Origin: Propionibacteriaceae bacterium
GTDB taxonomy: Bacteria > Actinomycetota > Actinomycetes > Propionibacteriales > Propionibacteriaceae
Direction: 5' to 3'
Assembly (NCBI GenBank): GCA_030528545.1
Contig: JAUMYR010000003.1
Location: 65,218-80,043 of the forward strand
Length of the DNA: 14,826 nt
The translations under genes were made by a program, and so were the position numbers. This document shows positions 1 through 8,084 of the stretch, piece by piece. Within the stretch, counting starts at the first letter, position 1; each line of letters begins with the position of its first letter. Under the pieces are notes generated by a model. The model was not told the origin of the DNA, ran no database searches, and saw only the letters and a list, made by a program, of their open reading frames with translations.

Positions 1-435
1 GCCGTGGACCGGGTGGTGATCTATACCTGGACGATGTCCGAGCAGCTCATCTCCTGGGCCAAGGGGATGGGGGTCGCCGGTTGCCTGTCCAAGGAGATGC
101 CGGCGCGTGACCTGGTGGCCGCGTTGAGGCGTATCCACAAGGGGGAAAGGGTGTTCTCCCGGTTGCCGACGACCAATGCCCCGGTGGCCGGGGACTGGCC
201 GGGACGGGAAGAGGGGCTCAGCTATCGGGAGGCCGAGATGCTCTCCCTGCTGGTCCAGGGGTTGTCCAACGCGGAGATCGCGGCCTCGCTCTATCTGAGC
301 CCGAACTCGGTGAAGACCTATATCCGGTCGGCCTATCGCAAAATCGGAGTGACTAGGCGCTCCCAGGCTGTGGTGTGGGCTATGTCTCGGGGATTCGGAA
401 TCGAGAAAGTAAGAAGAGATCCCCCCGCGAACTGA
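1..435 (+). CDS. LuxR/NarL-family response regulator, 5' truncated by window edge
   Basis: DNA-binding response regulator of a two-component system; only the C-terminal part is present. The first ~50 visible residues look like the end of a receiver domain: a beta-4 strand (VVIYTW), then GCLSKEM, whose Lys fits the conserved beta-5 lysine of receivers. The phosphoacceptor Asp and the acidic pocket would lie upstream of the window. After a linker, a GerE/LuxR helix-turn-helix follows (visible residues ~71-130: LSYREAEMLSLL, then GLSNAEIAASL, then the recognition helix around SPNSVKTYIRSAYRKIG). The frame is open to base 1, and the GTG at base 4 falls inside the receiver fold, so it is not the start. 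The partner kinase is not visible and the target is unknown. The stop codon lies in the loop of a hairpin shared with the convergent gene. The family is certain, the specific function is not. Confidence 0.9.
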   Translation, partial: AVDRVVIYTWTMSEQLISWAKGMGVAGCLSKEMPARDLVAALRRIHKGERVFSRLPTTNAPVAGDWPGREEGLSYREAEMLSLLVQGLSNAEIAASLYLSPNSVKTYIRSAYRKIGVTRRSQAVVWAMSRGFGIEKVRRDPPAN

Positions 436-452
436 GCGCGAGGGGATCTCTT
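414..452. terminator. Bidirectional hairpin terminator between convergent genes
   Basis: Inverted repeat: AAGAGATCCCC (414-424) pairs with GGGGATCTCTT (442-452), and CGCG (426-429) with CGCG (437-440), leaving a 7-nt loop and one C/A mismatch. It contains the stop codon of the response regulator and lies 22 bp from the stop of the convergent GlsB-like gene. The plus side has no U-tract; the minus side continues into a pyrimidine-rich run. It probably serves both genes. Confidence 0.75.
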
Positions 453-473
453 ACTGGGGGATGCGGTAGCGAA

Positions 474-746
474 TCAGGATTTGCTACCAGTCAGCCGGCC
501 ATAGCCGACGATAAGGAGGGCCGCTACCACAGCGCTGATTGCCAGTCCGATCCACGGAATGCCACCATTGGCGTTGTTATAGCCAAAGGCGAATCCGAGA
601 AGCCAGGTCGTCAAGACGGAGGCGATCACGCCAATCAGGATCGTGGCGAGGATGCTGAAGTCACGTTTACCGGGGGCGAGCCAACGACCAAGGGCGCCGA
701 CGATCAGTCCGATGATCAGTGATCCGATCAGTCCAGCGAGGTTCAT
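474..746 (-). CDS. GlsB/YeaQ/YmgE family stress-response membrane protein
   Basis: A 90-residue, very hydrophobic protein of the transglycosylase-associated (Transgly_assoc) family. It has three predicted membrane helices (about residues 4-22, 31-54, 62-82). The first is Gly-rich and followed by RWLAPGKRDF, matching the family's conserved GxxxGWL..G turn. The length is normal for the family. Members are often induced by general stress in bacteria, but no biochemical activity is established, and the family name does not prove transglycosylase function. The ATG start is supported by an upstream AAAGGA (Shine-Dalgarno) 5 nt away. It is monocistronic and convergent with the response regulator. 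A perfect TTGACA (790-785, minus) lies upstream, but I find no -10 at usable spacing, so the promoter is unresolved. Several more distant A/T-rich spots were not convincing as stress-sigma promoters. Confidence 0.88.
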   Translation of the reverse strand: MNLAGLIGSLIIGLIVGALGRWLAPGKRDFSILATILIGVIASVLTTWLLGFAFGYNNANGGIPWIGLAISAVVAALLIVGYGRLTGSKS

Positions 747-913
747 GTTCGTCCTTTCTTCATTGGCGCACGGTGCACCAACTGTGTCAAGTAAAGCATC
801 CTCAAGGGTCTTCCCGCTTCCCCTAAAAGGGTGAAGTTTCTCGCCTCTTTGGGCGGAACCTGAGTCAGTGCGGCACCGATGAGTGTGAGGCGGAAGCGGG
901 GCTGAGGTGGCGT

Positions 914-919
914 TACGCT
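914..919 (+). promoter_or_regulatory. -10 box of leaderless promoter for membrane protein gene
   Basis: TACGCT (TANNNT) ends 7 nt before the GTG at 927, the spacing expected if transcription starts at the start codon. No good -35 is visible. An AGGGG one base before the GTG is too close to act as a ribosome binding site. Confidence 0.5.
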
Positions 920-926
920 TAGGGGC

Positions 927-2177
927 GTGAGGGAAGGGCTGCTTGACCTGGTTCGTGTGCCATGGGACGCGCTGCGCCTATTTTGTGGACACTGGCCGAC
1001 GCTGCTCGCGGTGTGCGCTCTCGGGCTCGCGGCGCGCCAGGGGCTGCTATGGGCGGCGGTGTCCTCGACCCACCTGCACCCGACGGCGGGAGCGCTGATC
1101 CTGCCCTTGGCCCCCATCGCGATGATGGTCGCCATCGTGGTGATGTTGCATGCCTTACGGCCATCTTTGGGTGGGCTCGGCGTCATCGGTCAGGAGGAGG
1201 AACCTACTCATCGCCGGGTGATCATGGTGCTGTTACCCTTCCTCGCGGTCTATGCCTCGCAGGGATTCCTCACCGAGGACCGTCGGGCCTTCTTCTATGA
1301 GATCGCCTATAACGAGCTGCTGGCCGGAGAGGCCTTCAAACCAAACCTGGAGCGGCTGAGTGTTGCGACCGGCTGGGTCGCGGTCGCGGTGGTGGCGGTG
1401 GCGCTCGTGGTCCGAAAACTCCTCGTCGGATTCGAACTCACCGGGAAGAACGCCTTCTGGGGTTCGCTCGCGGTCTATGTCGAGGTGCTGTGGATGATGC
1501 TCGCGGCGGGCCTCCTCACCGGGCTGGTGGCCGATGCCACCGCCTGGGTAGAGTCCCGGCGGGCGTGGACCTGGTGGACTCAGGCCCGGGATCTTGCCCA
1601 CTCCTATACCGGGCCGGTTGGCGATGCCGTGCAGGCGCTCGCTCAAGCGGTCGGCAAGGTCTTCTCCTCTGCCGGTTCTCTCATCGTGGTGCCGGTGGCC
1701 TGGCTGTCCATCGGGGCGCTGGTCTATGGCACGAAACTGGCCGAGGACGCTCGTCCGCGACGCGCGCTGGAGCCGGAGCCCGCCTCGCTGAGCGCGCGCG
1801 AGAAGGTCATCAACCAGGCCCGTCAGCGGGCGAAGGCGGCTGCGATGAATGTGGTGTCGCCGGTTACCGACCCGGTGAAAAGCGCGTGGCGGGCCTTCCG
1901 GAAGATCGCGGTGGCGGGGGTCGGCCCCATGGTGATGTTCTGCCTAGTGTTCGCGCTAGCCCAGCAGCTGACCGTCGGCATCGCCTGGGTGGCGCACTGG
2001 ATCATTGGCCCTCGCCGCGACATCCTCATGATCGCGCTGGAACCTTATGCCCTGGCCGTCGCGCGGCTCGGCTATATGACCGCGATGACGGTGCTGCTGG
2101 CCGCGGCGGTCAACCGGGTAGCCATTTCACTTCAGCGGCAACCGGATGTAATCGGGCGGAGCCCAGCCCAAGCGTAG
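927..2177 (+). CDS. Polytopic membrane protein of unknown function
   Basis: A 416-residue protein I do not recognise. About eight hydrophobic segments are visible (roughly residues 22-46, 54-77, 97-115, 149-166, 180-202, 249-269, 329-360, 366-398). A ~60-residue basic, presumably cytoplasmic loop follows segment six (KLAEDARPRRALEPEP, then REKVINQARQRAKAAA). There is no transporter signature, ATPase motif or catalytic motif. A Trp-rich stretch (RRAWTWWTQARD, ~211-222) lies before segment six. The GTG start is preferred because a TANNNT -10 box sits 7 nt upstream, giving a leaderless mRNA. The 3' end overlaps, tail to tail, the last gene of the opposite-strand operon by 51 bp. Because the neighbours are extracytoplasmic anchored proteins, a joint envelope role is possible; this is inference only. 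Real gene: near certain. Function: unknown. Confidence 0.85.
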   Translation: MREGLLDLVRVPWDALRLFCGHWPTLLAVCALGLAARQGLLWAAVSSTHLHPTAGALILPLAPIAMMVAIVVMLHALRPSLGGLGVIGQEEEPTHRRVIMVLLPFLAVYASQGFLTEDRRAFFYEIAYNELLAGEAFKPNLERLSVATGWVAVAVVAVALVVRKLLVGFELTGKNAFWGSLAVYVEVLWMMLAAGLLTGLVADATAWVESRRAWTWWTQARDLAHSYTGPVGDAVQALAQAVGKVFSSAGSLIVVPVAWLSIGALVYGTKLAEDARPRRALEPEPASLSAREKVINQARQRAKAAAMNVVSPVTDPVKSAWRAFRKIAVAGVGPMVMFCLVFALAQQLTVGIAWVAHWIIGPRRDILMIALEPYALAVARLGYMTAMTVLLAAAVNRVAISLQRQPDVIGRSPAQA

Positions 2178-2696
2178 CCACTGAGGCTCGGCGTCGGTGG
2201 GGAGCACGAACAGCCAGGTCTTGCGCCAGGTGGTGTCGGTGCGTTTCCAGTCGATGGGGGCATTCTTTGGGGCGGATTGCTCGCAGTGGGGCTTTTTGTC
2301 GGGCGCCGTGATCCCGACGACGGCGGGAGTGCTGTCGTACTCCCGGCCCTGCTGATCGAACACTCGCAGGGTGCAGGCCGCGATGGAGACATCGGTCGGG
2401 GCCTGGAGTTCCGCGCTGACCAGCCAGACACGGCTTCCCGGTGGGAGTCTGACCCCCGGGGCCTCGTCGTGCTGTTCGAGGCCGATGAGCTTGATGCTGT
2501 CGAGGCGGTAGTGGGTCTTCTCCCCGGGGCTGAAGGGATCGGAGATGGTCTTGTCGAAACCATGGGGCGGATGCTCCACCGTGAACATGATCGGCAGATA
2601 GGTCGAGACCAGGCGTTGGGAGTTCGTGAGACTCAGCAGGGCCAGCGCGGGGAGCAGCAGCATCAGCCCCCACCGGTTCCGGTGAAACCACTTCAT
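2127..2696 (-). CDS. Membrane-anchored extracytoplasmic protein (third gene of three-gene operon)
   Basis: A 189-residue protein of unknown function. It has a short basic N-terminus (MKWFHRNRW), one hydrophobic segment (~residues 10-24) acting as an uncleaved signal anchor or signal peptide, and an exported domain. The core has a pattern loosely like DUF4352-type Ig-like domains: a hydrophobic strand (SRVWLVSAEL), then a segment with CTLRVFDQQGREYDS. Two Cys (in AACTL and PHCEQ) could form a disulfide. The ATG overlaps the TGA of the upstream gene (ATGA), with GGAGGA 9 nt before it, so translation is probably coupled. The C-terminal 17 codons overlap the convergent membrane-protein gene. The domain assignment is weak. 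Confidence 0.8.
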   Translation of the reverse strand: MKWFHRNRWGLMLLLPALALLSLTNSQRLVSTYLPIMFTVEHPPHGFDKTISDPFSPGEKTHYRLDSIKLIGLEQHDEAPGVRLPPGSRVWLVSAELQAPTDVSIAACTLRVFDQQGREYDSTPAVVGITAPDKKPHCEQSAPKNAPIDWKRTDTTWRKTWLFVLPTDAEPQWLRLGWAPPDYIRLPLK

Positions 2697-3250
2697 CTCA
2701 ACTCGTCCTCCGTCGCGGCGCGGGATTCCTCGACCTCGACGCTGTCCTCCTCGGTCATCCGGTCTGTGTCATAGACGGCGAGATCGTCACCGGGTGCTTG
2801 CAGGTGGGCTGGGATCTCAAGGGTGATGCCGGTGGCATCGGCGGCCACCTCAACGCTGAGGGAGCACAGTGATGTGATCCCGGGGAGGGTATAGGCGCAG
2901 CCATTGGTCGATGGGCTGCCCTCGAACCTGCGCCCCTTGCTATCCCGGGCGATGAGAGTGCTCGGTGGGGTGGACTCCCGATGAGGGCGGAATAGGTATT
3001 CCACGATGATGAAGGCGCCCTTGGTGCTCATCTTCTGCTGGAACTTCACCATGTGCTGGGTCTTGGTGATGGACCTGACCGTGAGCGTCCCCGTGCGCAG
3101 ATCGATGGGAGACCCGACCGTCGCGACCCGCCTGAAGGGTTCGCGGAGGATGTCTTCTGGGGCCGGGAATAACTGGACGACATAGGATCCGAGCAGCAAC
3201 GCGGTGGTCACCAGGCCGCCGACGAGTATCGATTCGCGGGTGAATCTCAT
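2693..3250 (-). CDS. Membrane-anchored extracytoplasmic protein (second gene of three-gene operon)
   Basis: A 185-residue protein of unknown function. One N-terminal hydrophobic segment (~residues 9-28, after MRFTRES) is followed by an exported domain. The domain has alternating strands (TGTLTVRSITK, then GAFIIVEYLF, then TLIARDSKGRRFEG), which resemble the 'FVVVxxxxxN...L.D.xGxxY' layout of DUF4352-like domains. Two Cys (NGCAY and SLCSL) could pair. The C-terminal ~25 residues are strongly acidic (TEEDSVEVEESRAATEDE). The ATG overlaps the TGA of the first gene and follows GGAGGAG by 5 nt, a strong ribosome binding site. Its own stop overlaps the next ATG. The operon assignment is firm; biochemical function is not recognised. 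Confidence 0.8.
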   Translation of the reverse strand: MRFTRESILVGGLVTTALLLGSYVVQLFPAPEDILREPFRRVATVGSPIDLRTGTLTVRSITKTQHMVKFQQKMSTKGAFIIVEYLFRPHRESTPPSTLIARDSKGRRFEGSPSTNGCAYTLPGITSLCSLSVEVAADATGITLEIPAHLQAPGDDLAVYDTDRMTEEDSVEVEESRAATEDELR

Positions 3251-3879
3251 GGCCGCTCCTCCAACGTGACGCGGATCTCGGCGGCGAGTTCGGGATCGGC
3301 CCAGTGCATGCCTCCCTGTATGGAGTCCCGGCGCCAGGTCTGGCTATGGGCGAGCAGAGTGATCTCGCGGGGGATCGGCTCGCCCGAGGGCAGGCGCCAC
3401 CAGGCGAGAAGCTCGGTGGGGAGACCGGGCTGTAGGCGATGAGGATTGCCACCGAGGACCCGGAAGAACTGAGGGCTGACCTCCGTCGCGGGCCGGTTCT
3501 GGACGTAGCCGAAAGCGTTGGCGCCGCTCATGCGCAAAGAGGACTCCAGCGTGGACCAGGAGGGGGCCTCGCTGGAGGTATTGGTGAAGGTGACCGGGAC
3601 CACGATGAAACGTTCGGTCTTCGATGGGTGAGTGGTCCCTGGCATGATGCGGGTCACCCACCCGGGGCCGACCTCTAGGGCGTAAGGCGTGGCCTCGGCC
3701 CTTGCCGGGGCGGATACCCGCTGGGTGGGCACGGGTGGTGCGGCGTCCATGCCGCCAAAGGCGGCGGTGAGGAGTGCGGCCACGATTCCGAAGAGCAGCC
3801 AGCCGTATTTGGGCGTGGCGAACTCCTTGAACATAGCCAGCACCTTGAACAGGCGTGGCCGCGCATCGCTCTGGCTCAC
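3247..3879 (-). CDS. Membrane-anchored extracytoplasmic protein (first gene of three-gene operon)
   Basis: About 210 residues, function not recognised. One hydrophobic segment (~residues 26-42, after ATPKYG) is followed by a Pro/Ala-rich linker and a periplasm-side or extracellular domain containing ERFIVVPVTFTNTSSEAPSW. That is a classic strand-N-T pattern of DUF4352-like Ig-fold domains. Start choice: the GTG at 3879 lies 7 nt after a TACACT -10 box, and the codons from it onward have GC-rich third positions. The ATG at 3834 (MFKEFATPK) has AAGGTG 6 nt upstream and is a real alternative, giving 195 residues. The frame stays open up to 4143, but that extension would run through the clpB promoter and is unlikely. 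The stop overlaps the next start (ATGA). The gene is divergent from clpB. Confidence 0.78.
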   Translation of the reverse strand: MSQSDARPRLFKVLAMFKEFATPKYGWLLFGIVAALLTAAFGGMDAAPPVPTQRVSAPARAEATPYALEVGPGWVTRIMPGTTHPSKTERFIVVPVTFTNTSSEAPSWSTLESSLRMSGANAFGYVQNRPATEVSPQFFRVLGGNPHRLQPGLPTELLAWWRLPSGEPIPREITLLAHSQTWRRDSIQGGMHWADPELAAEIRVTLEERP

Positions 3880-3886
3880 CCGCAAC

Positions 3887-3892
3887 AGTGTA
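3887..3892 (-). promoter_or_regulatory. -10 box for the three-gene operon
   Basis: On the minus strand TACACT, then 7 nt, then GTG (3879). This matches the leaderless geometry seen at several other genes here. It would also serve the ATG at 3834 with a ~45-nt leader. The -35 region is poor. Confidence 0.5.
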
Positions 3893-3897
3893 GTGAT

Positions 3898-3922
3898 CCA
3901 GGCGAGTCCGCTTGATGCCTGG
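3898..3922. repeat. Inverted repeat CCAGGC-N13-GCCTGG over the operon's -35 region
   Basis: Perfect 6-bp arms at 3898-3903 and 3917-3922 span the region where the -35 element of the minus-strand operon promoter should be. It could be an operator, but arms this short can occur by chance in GC-rich DNA. Confidence 0.3.
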
Positions 3923-3951
3923 CGGCCCGGGAATAGCCGCTGCCGCAAGAG

Positions 3952-3974
3952 AGTTGAGTGTAGTAGACTCAACT
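3952..3974. promoter_or_regulatory. HAIR-type operator (HspR binding site) upstream of clpB
   Basis: Perfect 8-bp arms AGTTGAGT (3952-3959) and ACTCAACT (3967-3974) separated by exactly 7 nt. The actinobacterial HAIR consensus recognised by the MerR-family repressor HspR is CTTGAGT-N7-ACTCAAG, so this keeps the TTGAGT/ACTCAA core and spacing. A TAGACT hexamer (3964-3969) inside it could be the clpB -10, which would make the site a direct block to RNA polymerase. hspR itself is not in the window. Confidence 0.85.
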
Positions 3975-3994
3975 TGGCTTTGGTGCCCGAGCTT

Positions 3995-4013
3995 GAGTGA
4001 CCATCTTTCACTC
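3995..4013. promoter_or_regulatory. Second HAIR-like inverted repeat in clpB leader
   Basis: GAGTGA (3995-4000), 7 nt, TCACTC (4008-4013). It is preceded by CT, so 3992-3998 also reads as a full CTTGAGT half-site. The 7-nt spacing equals that of the upstream HAIR, but the register is shifted and the right arm does not continue as CAAG. It is possibly a weaker second HspR site, or a leader hairpin just before the ribosome binding site. Confidence 0.45.
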
Positions 4014-4035
4014 GTGAGGAGAATGCATAGCGACC

Positions 4036-6612
<2,577 letters not shown>

Positions 6613-6617
6613 GCCCT

Positions 6618-6660
6618 CCGTCTGGTTGGGCCGCCTGCTTCTAGGGGCCCAACCAGACGG
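6618..6660 (+). terminator. Strong hairpin terminator of clpB
   Basis: Perfect 15-bp stem: CCGTCTGGTTGGGCC (6618-6632) with its complement at 6646-6660, and a 13-nt loop. It begins 6 nt after the clpB stop. It has no U-tract, as is usual for actinobacterial hairpin terminators. Confidence 0.85.
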
Positions 6661-6676
6661 CTGTCTGGGAAACTAG

Positions 6677-6705
6677 CCTCCGCGATACCGGCCCCGGTCC
6701 GGAGG
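6677..6705 (-). terminator. Probable hairpin terminator of padR-family gene
   Basis: CCTCCG (6677-6682) pairs with CGGAGG (6700-6705), and inner ACCG (6687-6690) with CGGT (6695-6698). Read on the minus strand it follows the PadR stop by about 25 nt and is followed by CTAGTTT. Confidence 0.5.
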
Positions 6706-6730
6706 GGCACGCTGCCCGTGAAGCCGCTCG

Positions 6731-7096
6731 TCATGACAGTTTCTCTGAGCCACCGGCCTGGGTCGGGGAGGGCTCGAGGAATGCCACGGTGGCCTGAGCG
6801 AACTCCCGCCACGCCGCCGCCGAGGTCTCAAGTGTGCACTGGCCCTCGCCGGTGATGCGGTAGTACTTCCGGCCGGGCCCGCCCGCGCCTGCTCGCCATT
6901 CGACCTCGACCAGCCCGGAGCCCTCCAGCCGGCTCAGCAGGGGGTAGAGGGTGCCGCCTTTGATGGTGCCGAATCCCGACTGGGCGAGTTCCTCGGCTAT
7001 GGCGTATCCATAGGTTGGGCCACAGGCGATGACTCGCAAGACGCAGACCTCAAGCACGCCGCGAAGCCACTCGCTGGGAAAGCTGCTCACCGTCAC
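6731..7096 (-). CDS. PadR family transcriptional regulator
   Basis: A 121-residue winged-helix DNA-binding protein. The PadR domain is clear: LRGVLEVCVLRVIACGP, then TYGYAIAEEL, then GGTLYPLLSRLEGSGLVEVEW, then GRKYYRITGEG (residues ~10-85). A short C-terminal helix follows (TSAAAWREFAQATVAFL) that should dimerise. The length is normal for the short PadR-s2 subfamily. The GTG start is fixed by an excellent promoter (TTGACC, 17 bp, TACTAT) whose -10 ends 6 nt before the GTG, so the mRNA is leaderless. A 7-bp-arm palindrome covers the promoter spacer and -10, the expected place for autorepression. It is divergent from the spermidine-synthase-like gene; no adjacent transporter or HAAS-domain partner gene is present. 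The ligand is unknown. Confidence 0.93.
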   Translation of the reverse strand: MTVSSFPSEWLRGVLEVCVLRVIACGPTYGYAIAEELAQSGFGTIKGGTLYPLLSRLEGSGLVEVEWRAGAGGPGRKYYRITGEGQCTLETSAAAWREFAQATVAFLEPSPTQAGGSEKLS

Positions 7097-7099
7097 CGC

Positions 7100-7118
7100 T
7101 AGATAGTAAGGCTATCTA
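7100..7118. promoter_or_regulatory. Palindromic operator in the padR promoter
   Basis: TAGATAG (7100-7106), 5-nt spacer, CTATCTA (7112-7118): perfect 7-bp arms covering the -10 box and half of the spacer of the padR promoter. A site of this size and place is expected for an autoregulating PadR dimer. It lies ~45 bp upstream of the divergent gene's -10, so it might act on both genes. Confidence 0.6.
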
Positions 7119-7131
7119 TCAAGGGGGTCAA
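7103..7131 (-). promoter_or_regulatory. Consensus housekeeping promoter of padR-family gene
   Basis: On the minus strand TTGACC (7131-7126), spacer of exactly 17 bp, TACTAT (7108-7103), then 6 nt to the GTG. This is the best sigma-70-type promoter in the window, and its spacing implies the transcript begins at the start codon. Confidence 0.75.
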
Positions 7132-7161
7132 TCTAGTATGGCTCCGGCCTTGGGGCGGGCG

Positions 7162-7167
7162 TATCCT
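7162..7167 (+). promoter_or_regulatory. -10 box of leaderless promoter for spermidine-synthase-like gene
   Basis: TATCCT ends 6 nt before the GTG at 7174. It argues against the upstream in-frame ATG at 7138, which has no ribosome binding site. The -35 is weak. Confidence 0.5.
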
Positions 7168-7173
7168 CGCGGG

Positions 7174-7989
7174 GTGAGCGATCGCGTCGTGCCGGACCCA
7201 TCCCACCCCGGGGCCTTCAGGGTGCAGCTGGGTGACACGGCGCAGTCCTGGGTGGACCCGCGGCGGCCGGATCACCTGGTGTTCGAATATGTCCAGCACA
7301 TCGCCGCGGTGCTGGAGAGCACGCTGCTTCTCCGCCCCGAACGGGAGCGGGTGCGCATCGTGCATGTCGGAGGCGGCGGCCTGACGCTGCCCCGGTGGGT
7401 GGAATGGCGGCGTCCGCACACCGCCCAGATCGTGCTGGAGCCGGACCGCGATCTGGTGGCCGAGGTGCGCAGAAAACTGCCTCTCGCGCGCCGCTCGGGG
7501 ATCAAGATTCGGGAGGCCGACGGGGTGAGCGGACTGACGGCGATGCCAGGGGGATATGCCGACTGTGTCATCGTGGACGCTTTCGACGGCGGCAGGGTGC
7601 CAGCGGAACTGGCCACCGAGGAGTGGTTCGCCGAGACCTTCCGGGTGCTGCGCCCCGGTGGGCTGGTCATCATGAACCTCATCGACCTGGCCCCCTTCGC
7701 CTGGTCGCGCCGGTGCCTGGCGGGTATGGCGGCGCATTTCCGCCACTTGCTTCTCGGGGCCGAGCCCGCGGTCTTCAAGGGGCGTCGCTTCGGGAATCTG
7801 GTGGTCACCGGTTCCTGCTCGCCGATTCCGGTCCAGGCGATCGAGCGGCGCTGTGCGGCCTCGGCCTTTCCTTACCGGATGCTTGGGCGCAAGGAACTGG
7901 CGGGCTGGTGGGGCGGGGCGCTGCCATTTCGGGAAGGGGACGCGCAACAATCTCCGGCGCTCACCGGTAAACATTTCTGGTTTGGTTAA
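7174..7989 (+). CDS. Spermidine-synthase-like SAM-binding protein
   Basis: About 271 residues with the Rossmann-type fold of the spermidine synthase/methyltransferase family. An N-terminal beta region carries HLVFEYVQHIAAVL. It is followed by the nucleotide motif VHVGGGGLTLPRWV (residues ~64-76), the acidic strand end VLEPDRDLV (E89), a READG segment, and DCVIVDAFDGGRVP (130-143) in the position of the catalytic-Asp loop. True spermidine synthases have GGGDGG and D-x-x-x-D-S/P-D loops; here these are changed, so polyamine synthesis is doubtful. Many actinobacteria carry such proteins, often annotated 'spermidine synthase' or 'fused MFS/spermidine synthase', without known substrate; no MFS part is present. 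The GTG at 7174 is chosen for its leaderless promoter; the ATG at 7138 is an alternative 12 codons longer. It may be controlled by the divergent PadR regulator. Confidence 0.85.
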   Translation: MSDRVVPDPSHPGAFRVQLGDTAQSWVDPRRPDHLVFEYVQHIAAVLESTLLLRPERERVRIVHVGGGGLTLPRWVEWRRPHTAQIVLEPDRDLVAEVRRKLPLARRSGIKIREADGVSGLTAMPGGYADCVIVDAFDGGRVPAELATEEWFAETFRVLRPGGLVIMNLIDLAPFAWSRRCLAGMAAHFRHLLLGAEPAVFKGRRFGNLVVTGSCSPIPVQAIERRCAASAFPYRMLGRKELAGWWGGALPFREGDAQQSPALTGKHFWFG

Positions 7990-8010
7990 TTTTGTCCAGT
8001 CTTTTATAGT
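7982..8010 (+). promoter_or_regulatory. Upstream promoter candidate for alcohol dehydrogenase gene
   Basis: TTGGTT (7982-7987), 17 bp, TATAGT (8005-8010). The -10 is close to consensus and lies in an A/T-rich pocket that starts at the end of the preceding gene. Transcription from it would give a ~70-nt leader containing the TTTGTGCGCACAAA palindrome. TTGGTT and AACCAA (8014-8019) also form an inverted repeat. Confidence 0.5.
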
Positions 8011-8055
8011 AAGAACCAAGCTTCTGAGCGGTAAATGCCCCGACGGGTATGGTTA

Positions 8056-8069
8056 TTTGTGCGCACAAA
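8056..8069. promoter_or_regulatory. Perfect 14-bp palindrome TTTGTGCGCACAAA, candidate operator
   Basis: An uninterrupted palindrome centred between the expected -35 and -10 positions of the proximal dehydrogenase promoter (the -10 begins 4 nt after it). The position is ideal for a repressor or a MerR-like activator. The outer TTGTG/CACAA resembles Rex half-sites, but the central part of a Rex site is missing, so the regulator is unknown. Confidence 0.55.
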
Positions 8070-8072
8070 AAC

Positions 8073-8078
8073 TACTGT
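8073..8078 (+). promoter_or_regulatory. -10 box of proximal, leaderless promoter for alcohol dehydrogenase
   Basis: TACTGT ends 6 nt before the ATG at 8085. It fixes that ATG over the earlier in-frame ATG at 8049, which would place codons through the palindrome. Confidence 0.5.
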
Positions 8079-8084
8079 TGGGTC

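Noticed and set aside
375..722. Plus-strand frame over the response-regulator end and the GlsB-like gene
   Set aside because: It crosses a terminator hairpin and lies antisense to a well-supported membrane protein; no domain or start signal.
785..790. Perfect TTGACA (minus strand) upstream of the GlsB-like gene as its -35
   Set aside because: At 16-19 bp spacing no acceptable -10 exists, and the implied start site would fall in the ribosome binding site.
743..1186. Minus-strand frame covering the 747-926 intergenic region
   Set aside because: It overlaps the start of the better-supported 927-2177 gene, has no ribosome binding site, and its translation is low-complexity Arg/Ser/Pro. I see no gene in 747-926.
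7099..8019. 306-codon minus-strand frame opposite the spermidine-synthase-like gene
   Set aside because: Antisense shadow: the plus-strand frame has a clear SAM-binding motif, while this one is Pro/Arg/His-rich with no domain.
8049..8084. Earlier in-frame ATG (8049) as start of the alcohol dehydrogenase
   Set aside because: It would translate the palindrome and the -10 region, has no ribosome binding site, and adds residues (VICAHKNYCWV) not typical of the family.
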